64,000 nt of DNA from CAWDMC01 sp963803295 (GTDB taxonomy: Bacteria > Acidobacteriota > Terriglobia > UBA7540), in contig CAWDMC010000024.1 in assembly GCA_963803295.1 (NCBI GenBank), positions 124,001-188,000 of the forward strand. The letters run 5' to 3'. The notes beneath the pieces are model-generated. The model had not been told where the DNA came from and ran no database searches. It saw only the letters and a program-made list of their open reading frames with translations. The position numbers were made by a program, and so were the translations under genes. Below, piece by piece: positions 53,617 through 62,127 of this stretch. The first letter of the stretch is position 1. Each line of letters begins with the position of its first letter.

Positions 53617-54546
53617 CTAGACTAGAGGTTTCTGCCGGTAATAGTTGATTGACCTTTGCAATCCTTCCTGGATAGAGATCTGAGGCCGCCAGCCGAGTTC
53701 GCAGGATTCCGAAATATCGGCTAAAGTAACTGCCGCTTCACCTGGCAACTCCGGAACATAGTGGGGCCGCAGGCCGGTTTTAAGCTCCGCCTCGATCAAA
53801 GCGAATATCTCATTAACGGAATGGTTGGTACCACTGCCTACGTTGTAGGTCCTGCCTCGGGCACGTCCATCGCGCAGGATAGTCAAATGCAGATCGTTAA
53901 CATCGTCGACGTAAACGAAATCCCGGCGCTTTTCGCCCGAGCCATAAATGGTCGGTCGCTTGCCCGCCAAGAGCTGGCTTGTAAAGGAACTAACGACAGG
54001 GGGGTAGGTGCGTTTCCAGTCTTGCGCTGGCCCATACACGTTGAAGTAACGGACAGTAGTGATATCAAGTGAGTAGGACCTCTTGTAGGCTTCGCAGAAA
54101 AGGGCGCCACCTCGCTTGCTGACGGCGTACACACTGAGCGGGCAGATCTTGCTTACACACGAGGGAAGGCTGGGTATACCCTCATATTCCGCCGAGGTAT
54201 CCGCATAGATGACTCTTGCTACCTTGTTCTCCCGGCAGGCCTCCAGCACGTTGGCCGTGCCAGTCACATTGATTTCAGCCGCATCAATCGGATCTCTCAG
54301 ACAGGCGGGTAGATTCGTTTTGGCAGCGAGGTGAAATACGGCGCCCACTCCTTCGAACAATGGATGAATATTCCGGTTGCGAATGTCGGCGTGATGAAAC
54401 TCGATGCCCGCTGGCACGCTTTCTAGGCTACCAGTGGAAAGGTTGTCCATCCCCAGGACCTGGTAGCCCTCGGCCAGGAGTTTCATTGCCAGATTGCTTC
54501 CGATGAAGCCTGCGACTCCAGTGACTAAGATCTTCTGTGAACTCAT
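53617..54546 (-). CDS. NAD-dependent epimerase/dehydratase (extended SDR)
   Basis: The product has 309 residues. It has the Rossmann loop LVTGVAGFIGSNLAMKLL (7-24), a central FHLAAKTNLPACLRDP, the 'Tyr-x3-Lys' site SVYAVSKRGG, and FVYVDDVNDLHL. It is a UDP-galactose 4-epimerase-like enzyme acting on a nucleotide sugar, possibly the GDP-heptose made here, although a GDP-heptose dehydratase/epimerase cannot be distinguished by eye. It ends 20 bases before hddA. Confidence 0.85.
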   Translation of the reverse strand: MSSQKILVTGVAGFIGSNLAMKLLAEGYQVLGMDNLSTGSLESVPAGIEFHHADIRNRNIHPLFEGVGAVFHLAAKTNLPACLRDPIDAAEINVTGTANVLEACRENKVARVIYADTSAEYEGIPSLPSCVSKICPLSVYAVSKRGGALFCEAYKRSYSLDITTVRYFNVYGPAQDWKRTYPPVVSSFTSQLLAGKRPTIYGSGEKRRDFVYVDDVNDLHLTILRDGRARGRTYNVGSGTNHSVNEIFALIEAELKTGLRPHYVPELPGEAAVTLADISESCELGWRPQISIQEGLQRSINYYRQKPLV

Positions 54547-54578
54547 CGTGACCTGGCAGCAAGGGGCACGCTGCTATC

Positions 54579-56045
54579 TTAGTACGCGCCCTTCGCTCGG
54601 AACACGGCCGGAATGGTCTTCAACAGAACTTTCACATCGACCCAGAACGAAGCCGTGTTGATGTAGTCCAGATCAAGGCGTGCCCAGTCCGAGAAATTGG
54701 CGATCTTGTTGCGCCCGCTGACTTGCCACAAACAGGTCATGCCTGGCCGGACGCTGAGTTTCCGGCGCTGCCAGAACTCAAAGCGGTCCGCCTCGTCCTG
54801 CGAAGGAGGGCGCGGGCCCACCAGACTCATGTCGCCTTTGAGGACGCTGTACAACTGAGGCAACTCGTCGAGGCTATACTTCCGCAGAATGCGCCCAATC
54901 GCGGTAACCCGCGGGTCATTGCGCATTTTGAAAGCGGGTCCCTTCATTTCGTTGTGGGCTATCAAAGAAGGCTTCAAGTCCTGCGCGTTGGGAACCATGG
55001 TTCGGAATTTATACCCCAGGAAAGGTTTTTTGTTCATGCCCACTACCTTCCAGGGGTAGAACGGCGACTCTTTGGGTGAGCTCAGCTTAATCAGGATGGC
55101 GATGAGAAGAAAAAGGGGAGATAACAGGAATAGCAGCACGGCCGAGACTGCGATGTCCATCCCACGCTTGAAAAGTAAGTAAGTGTCACTCTGCCGGACC
55201 GTTGAGAAGACGGCCAGGGGCATTCCGACGTAGGATTCGATTGCAGCGTAAGGAGCTTCGCGGTTATAGCCCAATTCCCCAAAATAGAAGTTCGGACAGA
55301 CCATGGCACGCAATCCTAATTCCAAGGCGGCTTCCAAAAGAGACTTGGCGTTGGGGAGACGTTCCAAGGGCAAGGCAAATACCACGATGTCTACAGGATG
55401 GTTAAACACATACTGCCGGAAAATCTCGGTCGAGCCGAGCACTGGAACCCCCTCCACAGTCTGACCCCGGAGTGCTTCGCCGTCCGGATCGAGACATCCG
55501 ATGAGCTCATGTTGAACGCCTTCCCAGCGCCGGGCCCGACCAATAAAATCGCGGGCTCGGTCACGAGATCCAATAATCAGCACCCGTGGGATGCTGTACA
55601 TGTGTGCCAGATGCGCTCTAAGTGCCGAAATGACCAGCCAGCGGCTGCCCAGGAGAAGTGGCATGGAGAGCAAAACGAATCCGAAGGCGACCAGACGGCC
55701 TACGTCCTCCAGTTTGAATGCGAAAATCACTGCGGCCCACACACTTAGGCCGATGCCTTCAACACGGAGAAGTCTCCGGAGGAAAAAGCTCCAGGAGAAT
55801 CGCAAATGGGAGTACAAGCCGGCGCTTTCGATAAGTATGGTCCAGAGGGGCAGAATTATCAGGAGCATCCAGGCGCGCTCTCGGAAGGGTTCGAGATGAA
55901 CCACGCCAGGCTGCAGATGGGGCCGGTAATAGGGCAAGAGCCGGTAGGAAAGATAGAAAGCGGCGGTAAGCGCAACCATGTCAGTGAACAAAAACAGGTG
56001 GCGGACTGAGTCTTGCTGTTTAGCGCCAGTTTCCATGAATAGCAT
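54579..56045 (-). CDS. Polyprenyl-phosphate sugar phosphotransferase (initiating, WbaP/WcaJ type)
   Basis: The product has 488 residues. It has about four N-terminal transmembrane helices (about 15-130), a nucleotide-binding-like domain (about 145-275, IIGSRDRARDFIGRA), a re-entrant helix (FKRGMDIAVSAVLLFLLSPL) and the catalytic C-terminal domain with FRTMVPNAQDL, YSLDELPQLYSVLKGDMSLV and GPRPPSQDEADRFEFW. These enzymes attach the first sugar phosphate to undecaprenyl phosphate, starting the repeat unit. ATG 56045 or the internal ATG at 56036 is the start. Confidence 0.9.
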   Translation of the reverse strand: MLFMETGAKQQDSVRHLFLFTDMVALTAAFYLSYRLLPYYRPHLQPGVVHLEPFRERAWMLLIILPLWTILIESAGLYSHLRFSWSFFLRRLLRVEGIGLSVWAAVIFAFKLEDVGRLVAFGFVLLSMPLLLGSRWLVISALRAHLAHMYSIPRVLIIGSRDRARDFIGRARRWEGVQHELIGCLDPDGEALRGQTVEGVPVLGSTEIFRQYVFNHPVDIVVFALPLERLPNAKSLLEAALELGLRAMVCPNFYFGELGYNREAPYAAIESYVGMPLAVFSTVRQSDTYLLFKRGMDIAVSAVLLFLLSPLFLLIAILIKLSSPKESPFYPWKVVGMNKKPFLGYKFRTMVPNAQDLKPSLIAHNEMKGPAFKMRNDPRVTAIGRILRKYSLDELPQLYSVLKGDMSLVGPRPPSQDEADRFEFWQRRKLSVRPGMTCLWQVSGRNKIANFSDWARLDLDYINTASFWVDVKVLLKTIPAVFRAKGAY

Positions 56046-56063
56046 CAAGCTAGATAGATAAGA

Positions 56064-56750
56064 CTAGGCATGGGCATAGGCCGCGATCTGTCTTAGCGCT
56101 TTGGCAGCGTCCTCATTGAACTGCTTCACCGTTTCCCGCGTGTACCTATGATCAGCCATTTTGGGCAGGAACTGCGGAGGAATGGTTATGACGTGAGTAC
56201 CGGCGAGCGCCGCGCTTTGGATATCCATAACCGTTCGGATGCTTCCCACGATGATCTTGGCAGGACTTCCCCACTCGGTCAGCCACGTACGTACGTTACG
56301 GATCACGACGCCCGGATCGCTGCCCTCGTCGGCGATTCGACCCGCAAAGATGCTGATGTAAGCCGCACCCGCTTTGGCTGCCAGAAGCGCCTGATTGAAA
56401 GAGAGGATGGCGGTCGCATTCACAGTAATTCCCCGACGAGTCAGACTGTTAATCACGCCCAGGCACGAGTGACCCTGCTCATTTACGATAGGAATCTTGA
56501 CTACAACGTTCTCCGCCCAGCGGGCGAACACGTGGCCTTGGCGCAGCATTTCTGCCTGCTCGTTGGTCGTGACCTCGACACTCACCGGGCGCGGTCGCAA
56601 CATACTGCAGAGGCGACGGGCACCCTCCTCCAAATCGTAGATCCTGTCTTTTAGCATAATACTTGGGTTGGTTGTCAGGCCGTCAATAATGCCTTGGCCC
56701 ACCCATTTCTCGATCTCTTGGTAGTCTGCTGAGTCCAAGAAGATCTGCAT
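56064..56750 (-). CDS. Transaldolase (TalC/fructose-6-phosphate aldolase type)
   Basis: The product has 228 residues and the short TalC fold: MQIFLDSADYQEI (Asp6), DGLTTNPSI (24-32), VVVKIPIVN with the Schiff-base Lys85, and ISIFAGRIADEGSDPG. Such enzymes interconvert sedoheptulose 7-phosphate, erythrose 4-phosphate, fructose 6-phosphate and glyceraldehyde 3-phosphate, or cleave fructose 6-phosphate. In this locus a plausible role is to control the sedoheptulose 7-phosphate used by GmhA. It ends 18 bases before the sugar phosphotransferase gene. Confidence 0.87.
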   Translation of the reverse strand: MQIFLDSADYQEIEKWVGQGIIDGLTTNPSIMLKDRIYDLEEGARRLCSMLRPRPVSVEVTTNEQAEMLRQGHVFARWAENVVVKIPIVNEQGHSCLGVINSLTRRGITVNATAILSFNQALLAAKAGAAYISIFAGRIADEGSDPGVVIRNVRTWLTEWGSPAKIIVGSIRTVMDIQSAALAGTHVITIPPQFLPKMADHRYTRETVKQFNEDAAKALRQIAAYAHA

Positions 56751-57017
56751 AATCCCTCCTCACGATCCGTGAAGCAGCAATTGTGGCACTACCGGATGTT
56801 CCACACCCGAGCCAATTCGGCCAAATATCGGCTGACGCCGTTGACACCGGCCCGTCCAAAATCATGCCAGGCGATCCAACCTCCACGTGACAGCAACGAA
56901 GGCATTCGCCGTCTCCGACCGTACGTACTCGTAGGAGTGAGCGCCATCACGAAAACGATCCGTGGAGGTCCCGAAAGATCAGCAGCGTGCGCAGGGTTTC
57001 ACTGACTGGCTGTAGTC

Positions 57018-58403
57018 TTACTGGCTTCGCTGTTGGAATTGCTTAGCCAGTTCGATGGGGTCGCGGAGTGGTTCACTTCGACGTTGTGCCAGAGCGGCGC
57101 AGCCAGCAAACCACAACGAGTTCGCCGGAATATGAAAATTGAAGTCCGTGAAGCTGTGAAAGAGTAAACCACAACACCCAACGGCGGCGCCTAGGCGGAC
57201 CCATGCGGCGACACCGCTTGATCGGTTTGGAACGCTGCGAAACGTGACCGCCAGAAAGAAAAACACGGCTGCCAATATCAGCGTGCCTCCAATGATTCCG
57301 GTTTCCGCCAAGGCTTCAGCATAGTCATCGTGCGCGTGATCCCAGTCAAGGTCACTCGGGAAGCTACGATAACGAGTGTAGACGGTCTCGAAACTACCCA
57401 GACCGGCGCCTAGCCAGGGATAATCCCTCAGAATACGTAGGGTATCCAATGACACCATTTTGCGTGAGACAAGGTTGGGCTCGGCCAAGTTGGATCTGTG
57501 GAAGACCGTCATGAGACGCCTCGAAACGCTGCCGGGGTCCATCCAAAGGAACATGAGCACGGCTATTACCAGCGACCCCAGCAGGATCACGCCGTAGCGT
57601 CTGAGGCCGCGACCCTGAAGAAGAAAGCCGAAGACCAGCAGTTCTACCAGTAGGGAACACATGCCGCCGCGCGAGCCTGACAGAAGAACGGAAGCCACCG
57701 GTACGACCACAGCTAGGCCCACAAACCATTTCAGGCCCTCCTGGTTAGGTCGAGAGAAGAGGAATCCGACCGAGACCGGGATGAGCATTTCCATTAGACC
57801 AGCGTAATGGTTGTGGTTTAGGTAGGGCCCGAAGGAGACGTTTCCGGGAGGAGCCTTAAGGAACCAATAAAGTTCGTCGCGACTTGAAAAGAACTGCAGG
57901 ATCGCCATGAGCGCTACGCCGAGGCTGTATGTCGATACAAGGGTCGCCAAGAGTTTCCACTGACGGGGGGGCATACTCTCCGATAACTGCAGACCGAGGA
58001 AAAAGAAGACTGCAGCAGCCGCAAGTTTCAGCAGGCACTCGCGCGTTTCAATGCGGTCGAGAGTGTGGTGGAAAAGATACTGATACAAAGCCAGCAGTAT
58101 AAACAGTGAGAGGGGTAGATACAGTGGTGACCATACCAACCGGACGACGCCTGCTCTCGTGCATCCGACCGCCCAGAGCAGTAGCGCCATCAGAACGGCA
58201 AGGATGATTGCACACCAAGCCGGCGCCTCAACCGCGCCAAACGCTAAAGGGCCGACCAAGAGTACAGACAGCACAAGCAGACGGGCCCAGCAAAACCATC
58301 CAGCCGCGTCCCTGGCCACTACGTCGCGCACTTGCAGCGCTATTTTCGAGCTGGTGTTCGGACAGGACGGTGGCAGTGTTTCGATTTCCAGTTTGTGAAT
58401 CAA
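57018..58403 (-). CDS. O-antigen ligase/polymerase family membrane protein
   Basis: The product has about 461 residues and about 12 transmembrane helices, with the Wzy_C/ligase loop (about 335-380) holding YPWLGAGLGSFETVYTRY and DWDHAHDDYAEALAETGIIG. The family motif is seen as 'HAHNDYxxxLxExGxxG', here with the variant HAHDDY. The C-terminus faces the cytoplasm. It would polymerise or ligate the glycan in the periplasm. The start TTG at 58403 overlaps the stop of the preceding gene as TTGA. The family is shared with the 33.2-34.7 kb protein. Confidence 0.82.
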   Translation of the reverse strand: MIHKLEIETLPPSCPNTSSKIALQVRDVVARDAAGWFCWARLLVLSVLLVGPLAFGAVEAPAWCAIILAVLMALLLWAVGCTRAGVVRLVWSPLYLPLSLFILLALYQYLFHHTLDRIETRECLLKLAAAAVFFFLGLQLSESMPPRQWKLLATLVSTYSLGVALMAILQFFSSRDELYWFLKAPPGNVSFGPYLNHNHYAGLMEMLIPVSVGFLFSRPNQEGLKWFVGLAVVVPVASVLLSGSRGGMCSLLVELLVFGFLLQGRGLRRYGVILLGSLVIAVLMFLWMDPGSVSRRLMTVFHRSNLAEPNLVSRKMVSLDTLRILRDYPWLGAGLGSFETVYTRYRSFPSDLDWDHAHDDYAEALAETGIIGGTLILAAVFFFLAVTFRSVPNRSSGVAAWVRLGAAVGCCGLLFHSFTDFNFHIPANSLWFAGCAALAQRRSEPLRDPIELAKQFQQRSQ

Positions 58404-59752
58404 CTCGCCTTCACGTTGTGAAGTGAAACGGCATCCAGCCAGAAACTGCCACTGACGTCGGCTGGAAACGCGCGGCTGCGTGGGCGCCACACAAAGATCT
58501 CGATCACCTCAGTCTGGGGACCGGTGCTGAAGATCAGGTCTACGGGGTGCCACGCGGTAGTTCCCGTGGTCATCTTACTCGAAGCTTCGACGCATGACGG
58601 GCAGTCTGGGTCGACCACCCGGAGCCGCGGCCCGCTGTCTGATTGGATTTCTTCGGAGCGAGCGTAAAACCGCAGCCGGTAAGTTCTCCCAGGTTCCACC
58701 GGCGCAAAGATGTACACCGGTTGGTACTCGTCGTTGCGGGGTACCGTGAAATCAATTCGCAGACAATGCAGGCCTTTGTAGGACCGTGGGTCCGTGAAGT
58801 CGACGCTGACGTAAGAGGCAGCTCCCAACCCCCAATCGAAGCCAGGGCCAACCGATGGCTGTTCAAACCCGCCGTTAAAAATCAGGTTGTCGCGGTCCTT
58901 GCTCGCCGGTTCCTTGATGGCTCCCGACCGCAGTAGGTCCGACCACACAATCTTGGCTGCCCTATAGCGTTGACGAGCGAAGAGCCGTTTGAGATAAGGT
59001 ACCGCCAAGGGAAAGTCAAGGCGTTCCGGCCCAGCCGCAGTCTTCCTCCAGATTCGATCAGCCGCTTCCGACCTGCCGGTATCGCTCAAGTACTGAAGGT
59101 AAGCCAATTTAAGCCTCTCGGATGCAGCCTCCGTCAGGATTCTCCGGAAGATCTTCTCCGGGTCGTCGAGAGCCTTCAGGCAAACCGAAAATGTAGCGCG
59201 CGCATATCCCTTGTTTTCGAGATCGTCGAGGCGAAGCAAGCTACGGAATTCTCCAAGGGCTTCTTCGGCCTGACCGCTCCTCAAATAGTGGTTGGCCAAT
59301 AGCCATCGATAGCGCGGTGTTGTCGGCGCCAGTCTTACGGCCTCCTGTAAAGCCTTCGTCCCACATTCGGGTTTTCCTCCGGCATCACATGCTTCCCCAT
59401 AGCTGGCCCAATAAAGAGGGTGCCTACTCAACTCCGCCGCGCGACAAAGATAACCCAGACCATTCGTGGGGTCCGGCAGGACGATCGAGTAGGTGTAAGC
59501 CAAGCCGAGCCGCCTAGCGACGGCAGGATTGTCTGGATCCCAGCGCATGGCTTGCCGAAGGCGAACCACATCCCAGCTTTCCTCCAAGTATGATAGCAAA
59601 CCAACACGCACAACCTCGTAGCCAAGGCACGAGATAACCGCGAGCACGACTGCTAGAAAGGCGAGAATGGCCGCGCCCGAACGGCACGGAATCTCCTTAG
59701 TTGCCGGACCAAGACACGCCATCTTCCGTCCGGATTCGTGAGCTCGTCCCAT
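58400..59752 (-). CDS. TPR protein with a C-terminal beta-sandwich (lectin-like) domain
   Basis: The product has 450 residues. A transmembrane or signal-anchor segment (about 24-44, AAILAFLAVVLAVISCLGYE) is followed by about five TPR-like helix pairs (about 60-270; RLRQAMRWDPDNPAVARRLG, LKLAYLQYLSDTGRSEAADR). The last 170 residues (from about 280, NLIFNGGFEQPSVGPGFDWG) have a carbohydrate-binding-like jelly roll with PVYIFAPVEPGRTYRLRFYA. TPR plus lectin-like domain suggests a periplasmic protein that binds glycan and assembles the polymerase. It is coupled to the ligase gene that follows. No enzyme motif is seen. Confidence 0.75.
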   Translation of the reverse strand: MGRAHESGRKMACLGPATKEIPCRSGAAILAFLAVVLAVISCLGYEVVRVGLLSYLEESWDVVRLRQAMRWDPDNPAVARRLGLAYTYSIVLPDPTNGLGYLCRAAELSRHPLYWASYGEACDAGGKPECGTKALQEAVRLAPTTPRYRWLLANHYLRSGQAEEALGEFRSLLRLDDLENKGYARATFSVCLKALDDPEKIFRRILTEAASERLKLAYLQYLSDTGRSEAADRIWRKTAAGPERLDFPLAVPYLKRLFARQRYRAAKIVWSDLLRSGAIKEPASKDRDNLIFNGGFEQPSVGPGFDWGLGAASYVSVDFTDPRSYKGLHCLRIDFTVPRNDEYQPVYIFAPVEPGRTYRLRFYARSEEIQSDSGPRLRVVDPDCPSCVEASSKMTTGTTAWHPVDLIFSTGPQTEVIEIFVWRPRSRAFPADVSGSFWLDAVSLHNVKAS

Positions 59753-59835
59753 AGTTTGCCGAGGAGTGCCGATCGAATGTGGGCGGGTGCAGGAAGTCCA
59801 AGCAGTCGCCCCTCAAGCGGCTCCCCAAGCCCCCA

Positions 59836-62127
59836 TCAGTACGGCCCATGGCCATAACCATAACCGGGGCTGTAGTTTCGATAGCCATAGTTCCTGCCAT
59901 AGTAGCCGTCGCTCTCGAAATCGACCTTATTCATCGCGATACCTAACACCCGCGCTCCGCTGCTGCGGAGAATCCCATGGGCACGCATCAGAGCTGTTGG
60001 GGCCAGCGCCCCACTCTCTAACACCCACACCACCCCGTCAGCGAGGGGTGCCAAAAGGGTTGCATCTGTCACCACAAGCACCGGAGGAGAATCGATAATG
60101 ATTTGCTCGAATTGCTCCCGAAATTCCTGGATCAAGAAGTGCATTTTCTGGGAGGAGAGGAGCTCGGCGGGATTGGGAGGACGGGGACCGCAGGGCAGCA
60201 CCCATAAGTGGGCGCATCCCTCAACCTCCTGAATGGCCTCGGCGGCCGAATAGACTCCGCTTAGAACACCGCTAATCCCTCTTTCCTCTTTTATTCCAAG
60301 GGCCGCTGCCACTTTGGGCGCACGCATGTCGCAGTCTACAAGCAGTACTCGTGACGCGGTCGGCGCCAACACAGTCGCAAGGTTCAAGGCCGTGAAGGTC
60401 TTGCCCTCCTTGGGTTGCGAGCTTGTGACCAGCAGAACTTGGGGGGGGCGATCAGCGCATGAGAACCGAATCGAGGTTCTCAGTGCGCGGTAAGATTCTG
60501 CAATCGCGGAGGTGGGCTGGGATAGCACTACTAGAGCAGTCGGCCCGATTCCATCGGTCCGCGGCGCTTCCAGATGGGTGCTTCTCCGCTTCGCGAGGGG
60601 ATACTGACGGCCTCCATTAGACGACCAAGCTGGAATGAGAGCCAGCGCTGGCAAGTTCAGGAGTCTCTGTACCTCCTCTGGCGTTCTCACGGTGATTCTG
60701 CTGCGTGCAACCGAATCCCTAAGGAAGGCGAGAGCCGTTCCCAGGGTCAGCCCGCCCATTAAAGCCAAAGCCAAGTACAGCGCCTTTTTCGGGCGTATCG
60801 GTGCCGAGGGTGGGAACGCGCTATCGACGACGTGGATGTTCGTGGCCCTCAGACCCGCAGTTACCGTAGCGTCCTTAAGCCTGGTCAGCAAGTTTTGATA
60901 GAGCTGTTGGTTCGTCTCGAAGTCCCTTTTGAGTATGTTATGCTGAATCGAAAGTTGCTGCATCCGGCCGACATCGAGTTTCTGCTCCTCCGTCCTCCGT
61001 ATCAACAACTTCTCCCGTCCGAGGGCTGCTTCGTAGTCCCTACGAATGCGCTCGACTTGCCTGTTGCGTTCGTCGCGGATTAGCGTCTGGATTTGATTAA
61101 CCTGCTGCTTCAGTCGCACCACTTTCGGGAAGTTGGGGCCGTAGGTGCCAGTTGCATCGGTGTATTGTGCCTCGATATCGGCGCTCCTTTCCTCTAGACT
61201 TTGGAGCAGGTCGTCCTCGGCAAGGATAGCAATTGTACTCGGGTGGGCATTTGCCTGTTGATAGAGAGCCTGTTTCTCAGCCAGATAATCTTGAGCTTTC
61301 GTCAGGTCTGAGGTCAGATCGGACAATCGTTGTTCTGACACATTCGTTCCATTTCGGCCTTTATCGCTGAGATCAACCATGGAGTTGGCACGTTCATAGT
61401 CAATCAAAGCCTGCTGAGATTTCTCCACCTTTGCCTTCATTTCGTCGAGTTGCTGCTCCATCCAACCGCTGGCTTGACGCGTTGCATCATATTTAGCGCG
61501 AAAGTTGTACTCGATGTAGCCTTCTACCAAGGCATTGACGACATGAGCTGCAATCCTCGGGTCAGTGCTCTCGAAGCTCACGTCGACAACATGTGAGTTG
61601 TGCCGAAGGTCAACGCTCAAATGAGTGCCGAAAAGTCTGGTGAGGTAATTCCGCAGGAAATAGGGATCATCACTCAAGCCTTGGCCGTGTTCTGACATAT
61701 TGCCGACAAAGTCAGCGTTATCGGCAAGGTGCAATTGCTCGATCGTTTGCCACGCCAGGTTTTCGCTCGCCAATACCTGAGTTTGGGTGACCAAGAAACT
61801 CTCGTTAGCCTGAGCCTGTGGGTTATGGAGATTTTCGACGAGACTCTGGAGCATCGGTGTCTCTGCCTCAATGTCCAGCCGCGAAGTTGCACGATAGATT
61901 GGCTTCGCCTTGAATGAGTAAATTGCAGCAACCGTCACTACTGTCATGGTTATGGCAATGATTTCAAGCCAGTGCCGCTGCAAGACAGCTGCAAATTCTA
62001 AGAAGGGCGGACTTTCGGCGTCACGAACGGGCGAAGCGCTGCTGCCAAGAAACATCGGGTCATGATTTTGTAGTTCAGTGGTCACCTTTTGCAGCGCAAC
62101 GCCCGAATCGTGAAATCCTGCCTGCAT
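59836..62127 (-). CDS. Polysaccharide co-polymerase / BY-kinase (Wzc type)
   Basis: The product has 763 residues. It has an N-terminal Wzz-type domain with transmembrane helices at about 53-72 and 449-468, a long coiled coil (about 215-440), and the C-terminal tyrosine kinase: Walker A SSQPKEGKTFTALNLA (Lys576), Walker A' VLLVDCDMRAP (595-605), and Walker B IIIDSPP (676-682). The tail has eight tyrosines after residue 740 (GYYGRNYGYRNYSPGYGYGH), the autophosphorylated cluster. These proteins regulate chain length and export with the outer-membrane Wza channel, which is not in the window. It is the first gene of the locus, with AAGGTGGTGAG before the ATG. Confidence 0.92.
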   Translation of the reverse strand: MQAGFHDSGVALQKVTTELQNHDPMFLGSSASPVRDAESPPFLEFAAVLQRHWLEIIAITMTVVTVAAIYSFKAKPIYRATSRLDIEAETPMLQSLVENLHNPQAQANESFLVTQTQVLASENLAWQTIEQLHLADNADFVGNMSEHGQGLSDDPYFLRNYLTRLFGTHLSVDLRHNSHVVDVSFESTDPRIAAHVVNALVEGYIEYNFRAKYDATRQASGWMEQQLDEMKAKVEKSQQALIDYERANSMVDLSDKGRNGTNVSEQRLSDLTSDLTKAQDYLAEKQALYQQANAHPSTIAILAEDDLLQSLEERSADIEAQYTDATGTYGPNFPKVVRLKQQVNQIQTLIRDERNRQVERIRRDYEAALGREKLLIRRTEEQKLDVGRMQQLSIQHNILKRDFETNQQLYQNLLTRLKDATVTAGLRATNIHVVDSAFPPSAPIRPKKALYLALALMGGLTLGTALAFLRDSVARSRITVRTPEEVQRLLNLPALALIPAWSSNGGRQYPLAKRRSTHLEAPRTDGIGPTALVVLSQPTSAIAESYRALRTSIRFSCADRPPQVLLVTSSQPKEGKTFTALNLATVLAPTASRVLLVDCDMRAPKVAAALGIKEERGISGVLSGVYSAAEAIQEVEGCAHLWVLPCGPRPPNPAELLSSQKMHFLIQEFREQFEQIIIDSPPVLVVTDATLLAPLADGVVWVLESGALAPTALMRAHGILRSSGARVLGIAMNKVDFESDGYYGRNYGYRNYSPGYGYGHGPY

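Noticed and set aside
25238..62127. Exosortase/PEP-CTERM system
   Set aside because: The locus resembles such clusters (AsnB, TPR, ligase), but no exosortase-like membrane protein or PEP-CTERM tail was recognised.
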